NCBI GenBank assembly: GCA_046328715.1
Contig: JAXLWB010000008.1
Location: 62,001-126,000 of the forward strand
Reading direction: 5' to 3'
Source of the DNA: JAXLWB01 sp046328715
GTDB taxonomy: Bacteria; Chloroflexota; Anaerolineae; Caldilineales; Caldilineaceae
Length of the DNA: 64,000 bases
The translations under genes were made by a program, and so were the position numbers. This document shows, in pieces, positions 35,934 through 45,040 of this stretch. Under the pieces are notes generated by a model. That model ran no database searches. It saw only the letters and a program-made list of their open reading frames with translations, and was not told where the DNA came from. Positions within the stretch are counted from its first letter, which is position 1. Each line of letters opens with the position of its first letter.

Positions 35934-37121
35934 ATGTCTACCCAAAACACGTACGACGTACTACTTGCTGGCGGCGGCATCATGGGGTGTGCCATCGCCT
36001 ATCATCTGCTCAAACGCGATCCAACCCTACGCATTTTGATCGTTGAGCGTGATTCGTCCTACACGCGGGCGTCCACCACCTTGTCCGATGGCAACACGCG
36101 CATTCAGTTTAACCTCAAGCAGAATATCCAAATTTCACTCTATTGCTTGGAGGTGTTGGCCACCTTTGCTGAAGAATTTGCCACCAAGAATCACACTCCT
36201 GTGATCAACTTCAGGCAACAAGGCAATTTATACCTAGTTAGCGAAGCCGGGCGTGAGTTTGCGCGACAAGGCGTCGCCATGCAAAAAAGCTTGGGCTGTG
36301 AAATTGAGTGGCTGGAACCCCATCAGATTCGCGATCTCTATCCACTCTATCCTGGCTCAGACAACGTGGTCGGTGCCACCTTTGGACGCAAAGATGGGAC
36401 GATGTCGCCGAGGGATGTCCTTTTGGGCTACCGGCGCAAGGCAATTGAGTTGGGGGCAACAATCATCGAAGCAGAAATTACCGAGTTGCTCAAAGATGGT
36501 GAGCAAATGTCGGGTCTACGGCTCACATCGGGCGAAGTCTATCAAGCGCCGATTGTAGCCAACGTAACCGGGGCATGGGCACCGATTTTGGCCGAAACAG
36601 TCGGTGTCAACCTGCCGATCAAAGCCATCAAGCGCGAAGTGTACAGCGTGATGGTGCCGCGCAGTTTCGATAAGATCCTGCCAATGTTTCTGTTGCCGAA
36701 CGGGCAGTATCTTTTCCATGAAGGCGGCAACAATCATGTCACTGGCGGAGCCTTGCCAGAAGATCCGGTGACCTACACCGACTTTAGCTGGAGTGGGGAT
36801 CGCTTCAAACAGAAGCTTTGGGAAGGCTTGGTCGAGTATCTGCCTGACTTTGATCGGCTCAAGCTCACCAATGGCTGGAGCGGGCTGTATGATGTCAATA
36901 CGCTGGATGGCAACGCCATTCTAGGCGAATGGCCGACCTTGCAGGGCTACTATTGTGCCAACGGCTTTTCGGGACATGGCTTTCAACAAGCTCATGCGGT
37001 GGGACGTTATCTGGCCGAACTGATGCTTGGACAAACACCCACCTTGGATCTCTCGATCTTCTCGCCACAGCGTATTCTAGACAATCGCCCGGTCTACGAG
37101 AATCCAGCACGACTGATTTAA
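35934..37121 (+). CDS. FAD-dependent oxidoreductase (DAO family, SoxB/FOXRED1-like)
   Basis: 395 residues. FAD motif VLLAGGGIMGCAIAYHLLKRD, RASTTLSDGNTRIQF loop, and C-terminal GYYCANGFSGHGFQQAHAVGRYLAEL, as in heteromeric sarcosine oxidase beta subunit and dimethylglycine oxidase-like enzymes. No covalent-flavin Cys motif like the first DAO protein. It starts 9 bp after the SDR stop. Likely oxidises a secondary or tertiary amine; electron acceptor unknown. Confidence 0.88.
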   Translation: MSTQNTYDVLLAGGGIMGCAIAYHLLKRDPTLRILIVERDSSYTRASTTLSDGNTRIQFNLKQNIQISLYCLEVLATFAEEFATKNHTPVINFRQQGNLYLVSEAGREFARQGVAMQKSLGCEIEWLEPHQIRDLYPLYPGSDNVVGATFGRKDGTMSPRDVLLGYRRKAIELGATIIEAEITELLKDGEQMSGLRLTSGEVYQAPIVANVTGAWAPILAETVGVNLPIKAIKREVYSVMVPRSFDKILPMFLLPNGQYLFHEGGNNHVTGGALPEDPVTYTDFSWSGDRFKQKLWEGLVEYLPDFDRLKLTNGWSGLYDVNTLDGNAILGEWPTLQGYYCANGFSGHGFQQAHAVGRYLAELMLGQTPTLDLSIFSPQRILDNRPVYENPARLI

Positions 37122-37151
37122 GGAATGAAATTTAACTAACTTGCCCGTGCG

Positions 37152-37210
37152 AGATTGGGAGATTAAGAGATTGCTGCTTGTAATCTCCTAATCTCTTAAT
37201 CTCCCAATCT
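37152..37210. repeat. Word hairpin, GAGATTGG family (copy 4)
   Basis: Perfect 21-bp arms (37152-37172 and 37190-37210) made of GAGATTGG-GAGATTAA-GAGATT words, in the gap between the second DAO gene and hyuA. An additional word (TAATCTCC) lies in the loop. Confidence 0.8.
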
Positions 37211-37278
37211 CTACCATGTGGATCGATTTAATTGTCGTTCCTAAGCGTGATTTGAGCGAAGGATACCAAGAGACCGCT

Positions 37279-39369
37279 ATGACCAAACCTTACCGTGTCG
37301 GTGTCGATATTGGCGGCACCTTTACTGATTTGATTATTTTTGACGATGCCACCGGCTCGTTTACGATTGGCAAGACGCTGACTACACCGGCAGATCCGTC
37401 GTTGGCGGTGGAGACAGGCTTGCGCGAAACGCTGGAACTGGCCAATGTAGAGGCTGCGCAGGTGCAAACCCTGGTGCATGGTACCACCTTGGTAACCAAT
37501 GCCATGATCGAACGCAAAGGCGCTGTGACGGCCCTGCTGACGACGTCCGGCTTTCGCGATGTGATTGAGATCGGGCGTGAGCAACGCTATGAGCTCTACG
37601 ACCTGATGCTGGAACATCCGAAACCATTGGCCCCCCGCTATCTGCGCTTTGATGTACCACAACGCACCTACGCCGATGGCACGCCGGCTCGCCCGCTGGA
37701 TCTTGAGTATATTGAACGGCTGGCCAGCGAACTAGAGCAAAAGGGGGTTCAAGCCGTAGCCATCTCCTTTTTGCACAGCTTTACCAATGCCAGCGACGAA
37801 CAAGCAGCACGTCAGGCGATCCAACGGGTAGCACCGACGCTGCGTGTTTCGCTCTCCTCCGAGGTGATTCCCGAGATCCGCGAGTTTGAACGGACTTCGA
37901 CCACCGTTGCCAACGTCTATGTGCAGGGCCGGGTTGAACGCTATCTGCGCGAGTTGCAGGATCGCTTGCAACGGCTGGGCTTCCTCGGCAATTTCTTCCT
38001 CATGCTCTCCAGCGGCGGCATTGCCACGGTCGAAACTGCGATCAAATTCCCCGTGCGCCTACTCGAATCGGGGCCAGCGGCAGGAGCGTTGGCGGCGGCG
38101 CACAGCGGGCTGCGCTGCGGTCGCCCCGATCTGCTCTCCTTTGACATGGGCGGTACCACGGCCAAACTCTGTGTCATCGATAAGGGTGAGCCACTGATCG
38201 CCCATGACTTCGAGGTAGATCGCGTCTATCGTTTCAAAAAAGGCTCAGGCTTGCCCGTAAAGATCCCAGTGATCGAGATGATCGAGATCGGCACCGGCGG
38301 TGGCTCGATTGCGCGCATCGATTCATTGGGCCTGCTCAAGGTCGGACCGGACTCGTCCGGCGCTGATCCTGGCCCGGCTTGTTATGGCCGCGGCGGAACC
38401 CAACCGACTGTCACCGACGCCGATCTGGTGCTGGGCTACCTGGATGCGAGTTTCTTTTTAGGTGGCAAGATGAAGTTGGATGTTGAGGCAGCACGTCGTG
38501 CCATCCAAACGCAGATTGCCAACCCGTTGGGTTTGACCGTCGAAGAAGCAGCCTGGGGCATTCACCAGGTTGCCAACGAGAACATGGCCAACGCCGCGCG
38601 TGTCCACACTCTAGAGCGTGGCAAAGATCCCCATCGCTTCCCGCTCTTTGCCTTTGGCGGCGCAGGGCCAGTTCACGCTTACCGGGTAGCGCTGGCGTTG
38701 GGATCGCCTTTACTCATTGCCCCCTTTGGTGCAGGGGTGATGAGTACTGTAGGCTTTCTGGTCGCACCGCTGGCCTTCGATTTTGTCCGCTCTTGGCATA
38801 GCAAGCTGGCAACGCTCGATTGGAGCAAAGCCAACACGCTGCTGAGTGAAATGGAGGCTGAGGGCGAAGAGGTCCTGATCGCCTCAGGCGTGGATCGCTC
38901 ACAGATTCATCACCGCCGCCAGGCCGACATGCGTTATGTCGGGCAGGGCCATGAAGTGCGCGTCACTTTGCCCGGTCATTCACTGAGCGCCACAGATGGC
39001 GAGGCAATTCAAGCTGAATTTGAGCAGACTTATCGCCAACTCTACGGACGCTTTGGTCCCCCCGTGCCACTGGAACTGATCAACTGGCGGGTCATCAGCA
39101 GTGGGCCCACGCCTGATCTGCGCTTGCAGACCGAGAATCTGAACGCAGGTGATGCCGATTTTGCCCGCAAAGGCAGCCGCAGTGCCTGGTTCCCCGAAGC
39201 CAAAGCCTATGTCGATACGCCGATCTATGATCGCTACCGCTTGGCTGTCGGCGCTCACTTTCACGGTCCGGCGATTGTCGAAGAACGCGAATCGACGGTC
39301 ATCGTCGGTGACCGTGGCAGTTGTCATATTGATGAACAACGAAATTTAGTCGTAGAAGTAGATCAGTAA
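37279..39369 (+). CDS. hyuA: Hydantoinase A / N-methylhydantoinase A subunit (ATP-dependent)
   Basis: 696 residues from the ATG at 37279. Hydantoinase/oxoprolinase N-terminal domain with nucleotide-binding GVDIGGTFTDLIIFDD, the VHGTTLVTNAMIERKG motif and the core FDMGGTTAKLCVIDKGEP, GTGGGSIARID and ADPGPACYGRGGTQPTVTDAD. The C-terminal hydantoinase A region is complete. The family includes ATP-dependent N-methylhydantoinase, 5-oxoprolinase and acetone carboxylase; the nearby sarcosine-oxidase-like gene favours an N-methylhydantoin-type substrate. The stop is part of the following word hairpin. Confidence 0.9.
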   Translation: MTKPYRVGVDIGGTFTDLIIFDDATGSFTIGKTLTTPADPSLAVETGLRETLELANVEAAQVQTLVHGTTLVTNAMIERKGAVTALLTTSGFRDVIEIGREQRYELYDLMLEHPKPLAPRYLRFDVPQRTYADGTPARPLDLEYIERLASELEQKGVQAVAISFLHSFTNASDEQAARQAIQRVAPTLRVSLSSEVIPEIREFERTSTTVANVYVQGRVERYLRELQDRLQRLGFLGNFFLMLSSGGIATVETAIKFPVRLLESGPAAGALAAAHSGLRCGRPDLLSFDMGGTTAKLCVIDKGEPLIAHDFEVDRVYRFKKGSGLPVKIPVIEMIEIGTGGGSIARIDSLGLLKVGPDSSGADPGPACYGRGGTQPTVTDADLVLGYLDASFFLGGKMKLDVEAARRAIQTQIANPLGLTVEEAAWGIHQVANENMANAARVHTLERGKDPHRFPLFAFGGAGPVHAYRVALALGSPLLIAPFGAGVMSTVGFLVAPLAFDFVRSWHSKLATLDWSKANTLLSEMEAEGEEVLIASGVDRSQIHHRRQADMRYVGQGHEVRVTLPGHSLSATDGEAIQAEFEQTYRQLYGRFGPPVPLELINWRVISSGPTPDLRLQTENLNAGDADFARKGSRSAWFPEAKAYVDTPIYDRYRLAVGAHFHGPAIVEERESTVIVGDRGSCHIDEQRNLVVEVDQ

Positions 39370-39437
39370 GTCAGTGAGACAGTAGGACAGTGGGACAGTG
39401 AAACTAACGCACTGTCCCACTGTCCTACTGTCCTACT
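39367..39437. repeat. Word hairpin, GGACAGTA family (copy 4)
   Basis: Arms 39373-39400 and 39410-39437 of 28 nt pair with two mismatches and consist of ACAGTAGG/ACAGTGGG 8-nt words. The hyuA TAA stop (39367-39369) is itself part of the first word (CAGTAAGTCAGTG). hyuB starts 18 bp after the right arm. Confidence 0.8.
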
Positions 39438-39454
39438 ATTTCACTCAACACACT

Positions 39455-41143
39455 ATGCTTGATCCAATTACTCTCGAAGTCCTCTGGAACCGACTGTTGT
39501 CGGTTGCCAATGAACAACAGAACGCGCTGATGCGCACCGCCTTTAGTACGATTGTGCGCGAGTCGCAGGATTTAGCCTGCGCGGTCTTTGACAGCCGCGG
39601 CTATATGATCGCCCAATCGCTCACCGGCACACCTGGGCACATCAACCCAATGGCGACGGGGGCCAAACACTTTCTGGCCGAATATCCGGCGCATACGCTC
39701 AAACCGGGCGATGTGCTGATCACCAACGATCCCTGGCAGACGGCTGGGCAGATTAACGATTTTACGGTCTTTACACCGGTCTTTCGGGGCGAGACCATTG
39801 TCGGCTACTTTGGCAACTGTTGCCATGCTGCTGATGTCGGCGGACATGTGCTCTCCGCCGAAGCGCACGAGGTCTACGAAGAGGGGATTCGGGTACCGAT
39901 CATGAAGCTCTTTGACCGCGGTGAACCCAACTACGAACTGCTCAAGATCATCCGCGCCAACAACCGCCTCCCCAACGAGACGATCGGTGATCTCTATGCC
40001 CAAGCCGCCTGTAATGCCGTTGGCGCCAACAGTCTGTTGCACATGATGGACGAGTTCAAACTCGATTCGATTGACCCACTGGCGGATCAGATTATCGCCC
40101 GTTCTGAACAAGCCTTGCGCAATGCCATTCGCCAACTGCCCAATGGACGCTACGAACACGAAGTCTGGAGCGACGGCTTTGAGGAGCCGATCCGGTTATA
40201 CGTAGCAGTCACGGTCGAGGATGAAGAGGTCTATATCGACTTCGCCGGTTCGTCGCCGCAGAGTCAGCGTGGCATTAATGTGGTGCTCAACTACACCCAC
40301 GGCTATGCCTCCTTTGCCATTAAAGCCGCCATCTGCCCCGAAGTGCCACACAACGAAGGTGCCTTTCGCCCCGTGCATGTGACTGCGCCACGCGGCTCGA
40401 TCCTCAACTGTGTCGAACCGGCAGCTGTGGCCTCACGTCACCTGGTTGGTCACTTCTTGCCCGGTTTGATCTTCGGAGCGCTGTCACCCGTCATCTCGGA
40501 TCGGCTGCTGGCGGGCGGGGCCGACCCGATCTGGCTGAGCGTCTGGCGCGGTCAACGACTCGACCAATCGCCCTTTATGTTTAGCTTCTTCCAACTGGGT
40601 GGTACCGGCGCGCGGGCCCGCAAAGATGGTCTCAACACCACCGGCTTCCCCAGCGGCGTCGCTGGTGTCCCCGTAGAAGTGGTGGAAACGTTGACCGGCA
40701 TGGTGCAAACGCGCAAGGAGCTACGGCAAGATTCAGGCGGTGCCGGTGAATTCCGTGGTGGTCTGGGCCAACGCTCGGAGTTTGGCTGTCGTACCGAGCA
40801 ACCCTGGAGCGTGATCCCGCACATCGACCGCACGCACTTTGCCGCTGATGGCTTGCAGGGTGGCAAGTCTGGTGCGATGGGTGAATTGCTGCTCGACGGG
40901 AAAGCCGGCGCACAGCCCAAGGCGACGGTCATGATCCCACCGGCTTCGCACGTGCAACTCAACACACCTGGTGGCGGCGGTTACGGCGAACCGGCCAAGC
41001 GGGATCGGCAAGCGGTGTTGATGGATGTCGTCAATGGCTACATTTCGGCAGAGGCCGCTGAACAAGAGTACGGGGTGAAGGTGCGCTACAAGGGGCGAGA
41101 GGATAGTTTGGTGCGATTACCAGAGGATTATGAGGTTATGTAG
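39455..41143 (+). CDS. hyuB: Hydantoinase B / N-methylhydantoinase B subunit
   Basis: 562 residues from the ATG at 39455. Starts with the family hallmark LDPITLEVLWNRLLSVANEQ and contains VRESQDLACAVFD, DVLITNDPWQTAGQINDF, NCCHAADVGGH and the C-terminal Gly-rich PGGGGYG. Partner of HyuA in ATP-dependent ring opening. No evident ribosome binding site; the start sits 18 bp behind the hairpin. A strong terminator follows. Confidence 0.9.
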   Translation: MLDPITLEVLWNRLLSVANEQQNALMRTAFSTIVRESQDLACAVFDSRGYMIAQSLTGTPGHINPMATGAKHFLAEYPAHTLKPGDVLITNDPWQTAGQINDFTVFTPVFRGETIVGYFGNCCHAADVGGHVLSAEAHEVYEEGIRVPIMKLFDRGEPNYELLKIIRANNRLPNETIGDLYAQAACNAVGANSLLHMMDEFKLDSIDPLADQIIARSEQALRNAIRQLPNGRYEHEVWSDGFEEPIRLYVAVTVEDEEVYIDFAGSSPQSQRGINVVLNYTHGYASFAIKAAICPEVPHNEGAFRPVHVTAPRGSILNCVEPAAVASRHLVGHFLPGLIFGALSPVISDRLLAGGADPIWLSVWRGQRLDQSPFMFSFFQLGGTGARARKDGLNTTGFPSGVAGVPVEVVETLTGMVQTRKELRQDSGGAGEFRGGLGQRSEFGCRTEQPWSVIPHIDRTHFAADGLQGGKSGAMGELLLDGKAGAQPKATVMIPPASHVQLNTPGGGGYGEPAKRDRQAVLMDVVNGYISAEAAEQEYGVKVRYKGREDSLVRLPEDYEVM

Positions 41144-41180
41144 GGGAGAAATAGCTCCCTACACAGAGCAAAAATCAAGG

Positions 41181-41226
41181 CATGCAAAAGGCCGAGCGTT
41201 CAGTACGACGCTCGGCCTTTTGCATG
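41181..41226 (+). terminator. Strong hairpin terminator after hyuB
   Basis: Perfect 19-bp arms CATGCAAAAGGCCGAGCGT (41181-41199) and ACGCTCGGCCTTTTGCATG (41208-41226) with an 8-nt loop. The internal T4 run on the plus strand and its A4 counterpart make it plausible as a bidirectional terminator. Confidence 0.85.
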
Positions 41227-41344
41227 GTGGGCTCACTCGTTCAAACCCATTGTATCCTATTTTTTGCAAAGCGGGTCTTTATTAGAGAAGGGCCTTCAGC
41301 AGTGGACTAGGATCAACAAATCGTGAAGAGTGAATTGGTGAAAA

Positions 41345-43393
41345 ATGCAGGAGCTAGAGGAAATCATTCAGCAGGCGATCCACAGGAACACAAGCGCCTT
41401 TACCATACTTGTCCACCGTTTTCAGGACATGGCGGTGGGCTATGCGTTCGCAGTGCTTGGCGATTTTCAGTTAGCCGAGGATGTGGCACAGGAAGCCTTT
41501 ATCCAAATCTATCAAAGTCTCCCCCAAATCCAGCAACCACAAGCGTTTCCGGGTTGGTTCCGTAAGGTACTCTATAAGCACTGCGACCGGATCATACGGC
41601 GCAAGCAGGTAGTGCAGGTTGGGTTGGAAGCAGCCGAAGGGGTGGCAACGCCTGAGTTACCACTTGCCGAGTTGGTTGAGGTTGCGGAGCTGCGACAAAG
41701 GGTTCGTACCGCCATCCTGACCTTGCCTGAAGGTCAACGGCAAGTGGTGACACTTTACTATATTGCCGACTATTCGCAAAAAGAGATCGCCGCCTTTCTC
41801 AATGTCCCTGAAACAACCGTCAAAAAACGCCTTCATGACGCCAAGCAGCGTTTAAAGGAGAAGATGCTCTTTATGGCACACGAATATTTGCAGGGCAACC
41901 GTCCGTCAAAGGATGCGAGCTTCCAGGAAAAAGTTTTAGATTTTGTGGCTCCCGATCGCGCCAAACATAGTGAAGCGATCTATGCCCTCTTTGAAATGGC
42001 TGAGCGTCCCGACACTTTTCAGTGGCGCGCCGGACGACTGGCCTACAGCCATGTCGATTGGCAGGCCTCACGGATTGGTTGCCTGCGGGCGGGTAACCAA
42101 TCCGCAGGCGAAGCACAAGAACAAATTGTGGCAGCCATGCACGTTTATACGATTGCCATGCGGATTGGCAGGGCTCGGATACGAACGGCTGGTTTCAACT
42201 GCGAAGTCACCCACCCAGCCTATGCGGATCAACGGGCAACCCTAATCGAAAGCACCGTAAAATCATCCTTGTCGGCCATACGCGAGCAAGGGTATGATCT
42301 GGCAGTTTCGTTTGATGATGAACCCTTTTGGCTGAAGCAAGGGTTTGTGCCCGGCTGGCGGGCACTACAATGGTATGTCGATGTTGCCGATCTGCCCATT
42401 GCGCCGGTTGCACTTCAGCTTCATCGGTTTGAACCCAATGCTCGGGCCGATCTGGCCCAACTGTACAACCAGACTCATGCGACGTTAACGGGCACAGCCG
42501 AGCGACCTACCTATCTGCGTAACAAACATCCTGATATGTTTATGGGCTGGTATTGGAACGATGCACAAGGCAACCCCGCTGGCTATATCAGCGGTGGCGC
42601 CGACCGCTACTTTACGTTGGATGCCTCGTTTCAAGCCGAGTTGGATCGGGGTCTGGTCAGCGAACGGCTGCGCCAACGTTTTGTGGAAGGACCACGTTGG
42701 GAAAATCCACCGTTGGGTGCCTCGGTAGAATGCATGGTGCAACATCTGGGTAGCCAATGGTTGATTACAGATGGTGAACGCCGCTGTTACATTTACAAAG
42801 ATGGCGAAGAGTTGCAAGGGGTTGTCTTCGACGGATCGCTCTTCTGGGTAGATGAAGTCGCTGGGGATCCAGCGCTTTGCTTACAAGCGTTGGCGCAATT
42901 GGCTCGGCAGTGGCAATGCACTCAATGTTTCTTCGACCGGCTCCACTACAAAAGCGGCGTTGGCAAACAGTTGCGTCAACTACTCTCATGTCGCATCCAT
43001 ACCGGCACCTTCAGTCGGGCAGCACGCTCCTACATAGTGCGCATCATCAACCTCCAGTCGCTTTTCCAAAAGCTGGTCCCCGAACTCACCCAGCGTTTGC
43101 AGTGCTCGCCCTATGCAACCTGGCAAGGCAACCTGCTGATTACGCTTGAGGATGGCAGTACGAGCGATGAAGTGTTGTTGGCAATTGACGCCGGAAATGT
43201 GACGGTGGTGCCCAAAGGCGTTACACCCCATACGATTCGCGGTGCTCAGTCACTAGCGCAGCTCGTGTTGGGGAGTGAATCCCCAGATGAGGTTGTCGAA
43301 ATGGCGCGGCTCGAAGTGAGTGGGGATGCCACCATGCTCTTGCCTGTGCTCTTCCCAGCGCAGTACCCACAAATGGAAAATCAGGCATTGTAA
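41345..43393 (+). CDS. ECF sigma factor fused to Eis-like GNAT acetyltransferase with SCP2-like C-terminus
   Basis: 682 residues in one uninterrupted frame. Residues about 10-85 are sigma region 2 (FTILVHRFQDMAVGYAFAVL, AEDVAQEAFIQIYQSL, WFRKVLYKHCDRIIRRK). About 115-172 is sigma region 4 (LPEGQRQVVTLYYIADYSQ, KEIAAFLNVPETTVKKRLHD). From about 195 it reads like an Eis-type acetyltransferase: acetyl-CoA-site strand and helix CEVTHPAYADQRATLIEST, GYDLAVSFDDEPFWLKQGF, a second GNAT-like half (about 360-560), and a C-terminal SCP2-like domain (about 570-682, LLITLEDGSTSDEVLLAID, SLAQLVLGSESPDEVV, LPVLFPAQYPQM). A transcription factor whose C-terminal half may sense or modify a small molecule. Confidence 0.88.
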   Translation: MQELEEIIQQAIHRNTSAFTILVHRFQDMAVGYAFAVLGDFQLAEDVAQEAFIQIYQSLPQIQQPQAFPGWFRKVLYKHCDRIIRRKQVVQVGLEAAEGVATPELPLAELVEVAELRQRVRTAILTLPEGQRQVVTLYYIADYSQKEIAAFLNVPETTVKKRLHDAKQRLKEKMLFMAHEYLQGNRPSKDASFQEKVLDFVAPDRAKHSEAIYALFEMAERPDTFQWRAGRLAYSHVDWQASRIGCLRAGNQSAGEAQEQIVAAMHVYTIAMRIGRARIRTAGFNCEVTHPAYADQRATLIESTVKSSLSAIREQGYDLAVSFDDEPFWLKQGFVPGWRALQWYVDVADLPIAPVALQLHRFEPNARADLAQLYNQTHATLTGTAERPTYLRNKHPDMFMGWYWNDAQGNPAGYISGGADRYFTLDASFQAELDRGLVSERLRQRFVEGPRWENPPLGASVECMVQHLGSQWLITDGERRCYIYKDGEELQGVVFDGSLFWVDEVAGDPALCLQALAQLARQWQCTQCFFDRLHYKSGVGKQLRQLLSCRIHTGTFSRAARSYIVRIINLQSLFQKLVPELTQRLQCSPYATWQGNLLITLEDGSTSDEVLLAIDAGNVTVVPKGVTPHTIRGAQSLAQLVLGSESPDEVVEMARLEVSGDATMLLPVLFPAQYPQMENQAL

Positions 43394-43580
43394 TTCCAGG
43401 TAGGCACTTGCGCTCAAAAATGCAGTTTCAGTTTGATTGCGCGCCAATGTCAACGCCCAGGCAACATGTTTACTGCCTCTGCTGGCAGATGGTTACGTTC
43501 CGCAGTGGGCAATAAAAGGGGTGCTTGGCCTTGCTAATGGCTTGCCGATGCCTAATTGAAACGCGCTAAAGATGGAGCGC

Positions 43581-44408
43581 TTAGTGCCCCATCGTATCCG
43601 AGTCAACTCGCTTCTCGGCACCGGTATCAAGTGCTGTGATAGATGCGAGCTCCTCAGCAGTAAGCACAAAGTCAAAGACGTCGAGGTTTTGGGCCAAGCG
43701 TACCGGGTTCGACGAGCGGGGGATGGTGGCCAGTCCGAGTTCGACATTCCAGCGCAGGATAATCTGGGCGGGAGTCTTGCCATACTTTGCACCAATCTTC
43801 GCCAGCAGCGGCTCTTGCAACAGGTCTGACCCCGGCCCTAATGGGCTCCAGGCAACCGTGACGATGTCATGCGCTCGATCATAGTCTACGTGGTCAGTTC
43901 GTGCGATGCGCGGGCTTAGCTGAATTTGGTTGGCCACTGAGCGAATGGTGGTTTCGGCAAAGAGCCGCTCTAAGTGAGCCGGCTTGAAGTTAGAAACGCC
44001 GATGGAGCGCACTTTGCCAGTGGCCACCAGTTTCTCAAAGGTCTTCCAGGTGGAGATATATTCGTTGCGCTGCGGCAGCGGCCAGTGGATGAGGAGCAGA
44101 TCCACGTAATCCAACCCAAGCTGACGCAGACACTCATCGAGACCAGCAAGGGCAAGGTCGTTGCCCTGAAACTCACCGTCCAACTTGGTGGTGACGAATA
44201 GATCTTCACGCGCAATGCCGCTATCGCGAATACCCTTGCCCACACCCCGCTGGTTGCCATAGCGGAAGGCAGTGTCGATATGACGGTAACCAGCTTCGAT
44301 AGCAGTGACGATGATCGGTGCGATGGCTTCGTCATTGAGCGAAGCAGTACCCAGGCCGATTTGGGGAATTGTGTGACCGTCATTGAGACGGAGAGTTGGT
44401 ATTGTCAT
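43581..44408 (-). CDS. Aldo/keto reductase
   Basis: 275 residues from the ATG at 44408 (AAAGG 8 nt upstream; upstream in-frame starts are poor). (beta/alpha)8 NADPH-dependent reductase similar to 2,5-diketo-D-gluconate reductases. Catalytic tetrad: Asp and Tyr in HIDTAFRYGN, Lys in LFVTTKLDGE, His in LLLIHWPLP. NADP-binding IPRSSNPVRLAQN is present. Acts on aldehydes or ketoses; substrate unknown. Confidence 0.93.
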   Translation of the reverse strand: MTIPTLRLNDGHTIPQIGLGTASLNDEAIAPIIVTAIEAGYRHIDTAFRYGNQRGVGKGIRDSGIAREDLFVTTKLDGEFQGNDLALAGLDECLRQLGLDYVDLLLIHWPLPQRNEYISTWKTFEKLVATGKVRSIGVSNFKPAHLERLFAETTIRSVANQIQLSPRIARTDHVDYDRAHDIVTVAWSPLGPGSDLLQEPLLAKIGAKYGKTPAQIILRWNVELGLATIPRSSNPVRLAQNLDVFDFVLTAEELASITALDTGAEKRVDSDTMGH

Positions 44409-44490
44409 GCTGTGAGCCTTTCTTTTATGCCTGGGGCGGCTGTTGGGATGGTTGTGGATGAATGCGTCTTGAACAGAACGATTTAGCAAT

Positions 44491-44525
44491 GAGAACCCGG
44501 ACTTTTATGAAAAGTCCGGGTTCTC
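44491..44525. terminator. Perfect hairpin between aldo/keto reductase and DUF4405 operon
   Basis: Perfect 16-bp arms GAGAACCCGGACTTTT (44491-44506) and its complement (44510-44525) with a 3-nt loop. It lies about 125 bp downstream of the minus-strand operon ending at 44651. There is no T tract beyond the stem, but the stem contains T4. Confidence 0.7.
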
Positions 44526-44650
44526 TATCAAGTCATTGTATCAAGTATGATCGCTGTAATTTGTCTTGACTAGTATAAGCTTTATTACGATTCCTCGCAA
44601 TTGTCACCAAAGTTGTTGCCAATCGACCTCAACGGTTGAGTTTTGATCGC

Positions 44651-45040
44651 TCATCCTGCACTGTGCTGACCCCCAATGGCGACTTTCTTATTTCGATTCA
44701 CAAACCAGGGCCACAGCGCAAAGGGCAGAACGATGAGACTCATGATGCCGAAGTTTTGACCGACTTGCAGCAGACCAAAGATTCCGCTTGGCTCTTCGTG
44801 ATCCCGTTCAAACTGGGGTTGCGTAGTGGCTGTATCGGACGTTACGCTTGTTTCCGTAGTTGTGCCAGCACTCGTTTGTGTTGAATCCACGGTTGTCGTT
44901 GTTGAAACCGGTAGTTGACGTTCAAAGTTAGTGGTTGGGAACAGGTTTTGCACGTAGCTTGTCTTTGAGATGCCGAAGGTTAGGCCGACGACGACCAGGG
45001 CTGCGGCAAGGATGATTGAGGTACGCATGAGGATTTTCAT
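44651..45040 (-). CDS. Small two-helix membrane protein, unknown
   Basis: 129 residues: N-terminal membrane helix (IILAAALVVVGLTFGI), an extracytoplasmic Thr/Ser-rich stretch of about 60 residues (STTTTVDSTQTSAGTTTE), then a second helix (GIMSLIVLPFALWPWFVN) and a short basic tail. No family recognised. The start overlaps the DUF4405 stop by 4 nt, so it is probably a partner of that membrane cytochrome-like protein. Confidence 0.7.
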   Translation of the reverse strand: MKILMRTSIILAAALVVVGLTFGISKTSYVQNLFPTTNFERQLPVSTTTTVDSTQTSAGTTTETSVTSDTATTQPQFERDHEEPSGIFGLLQVGQNFGIMSLIVLPFALWPWFVNRNKKVAIGGQHSAG

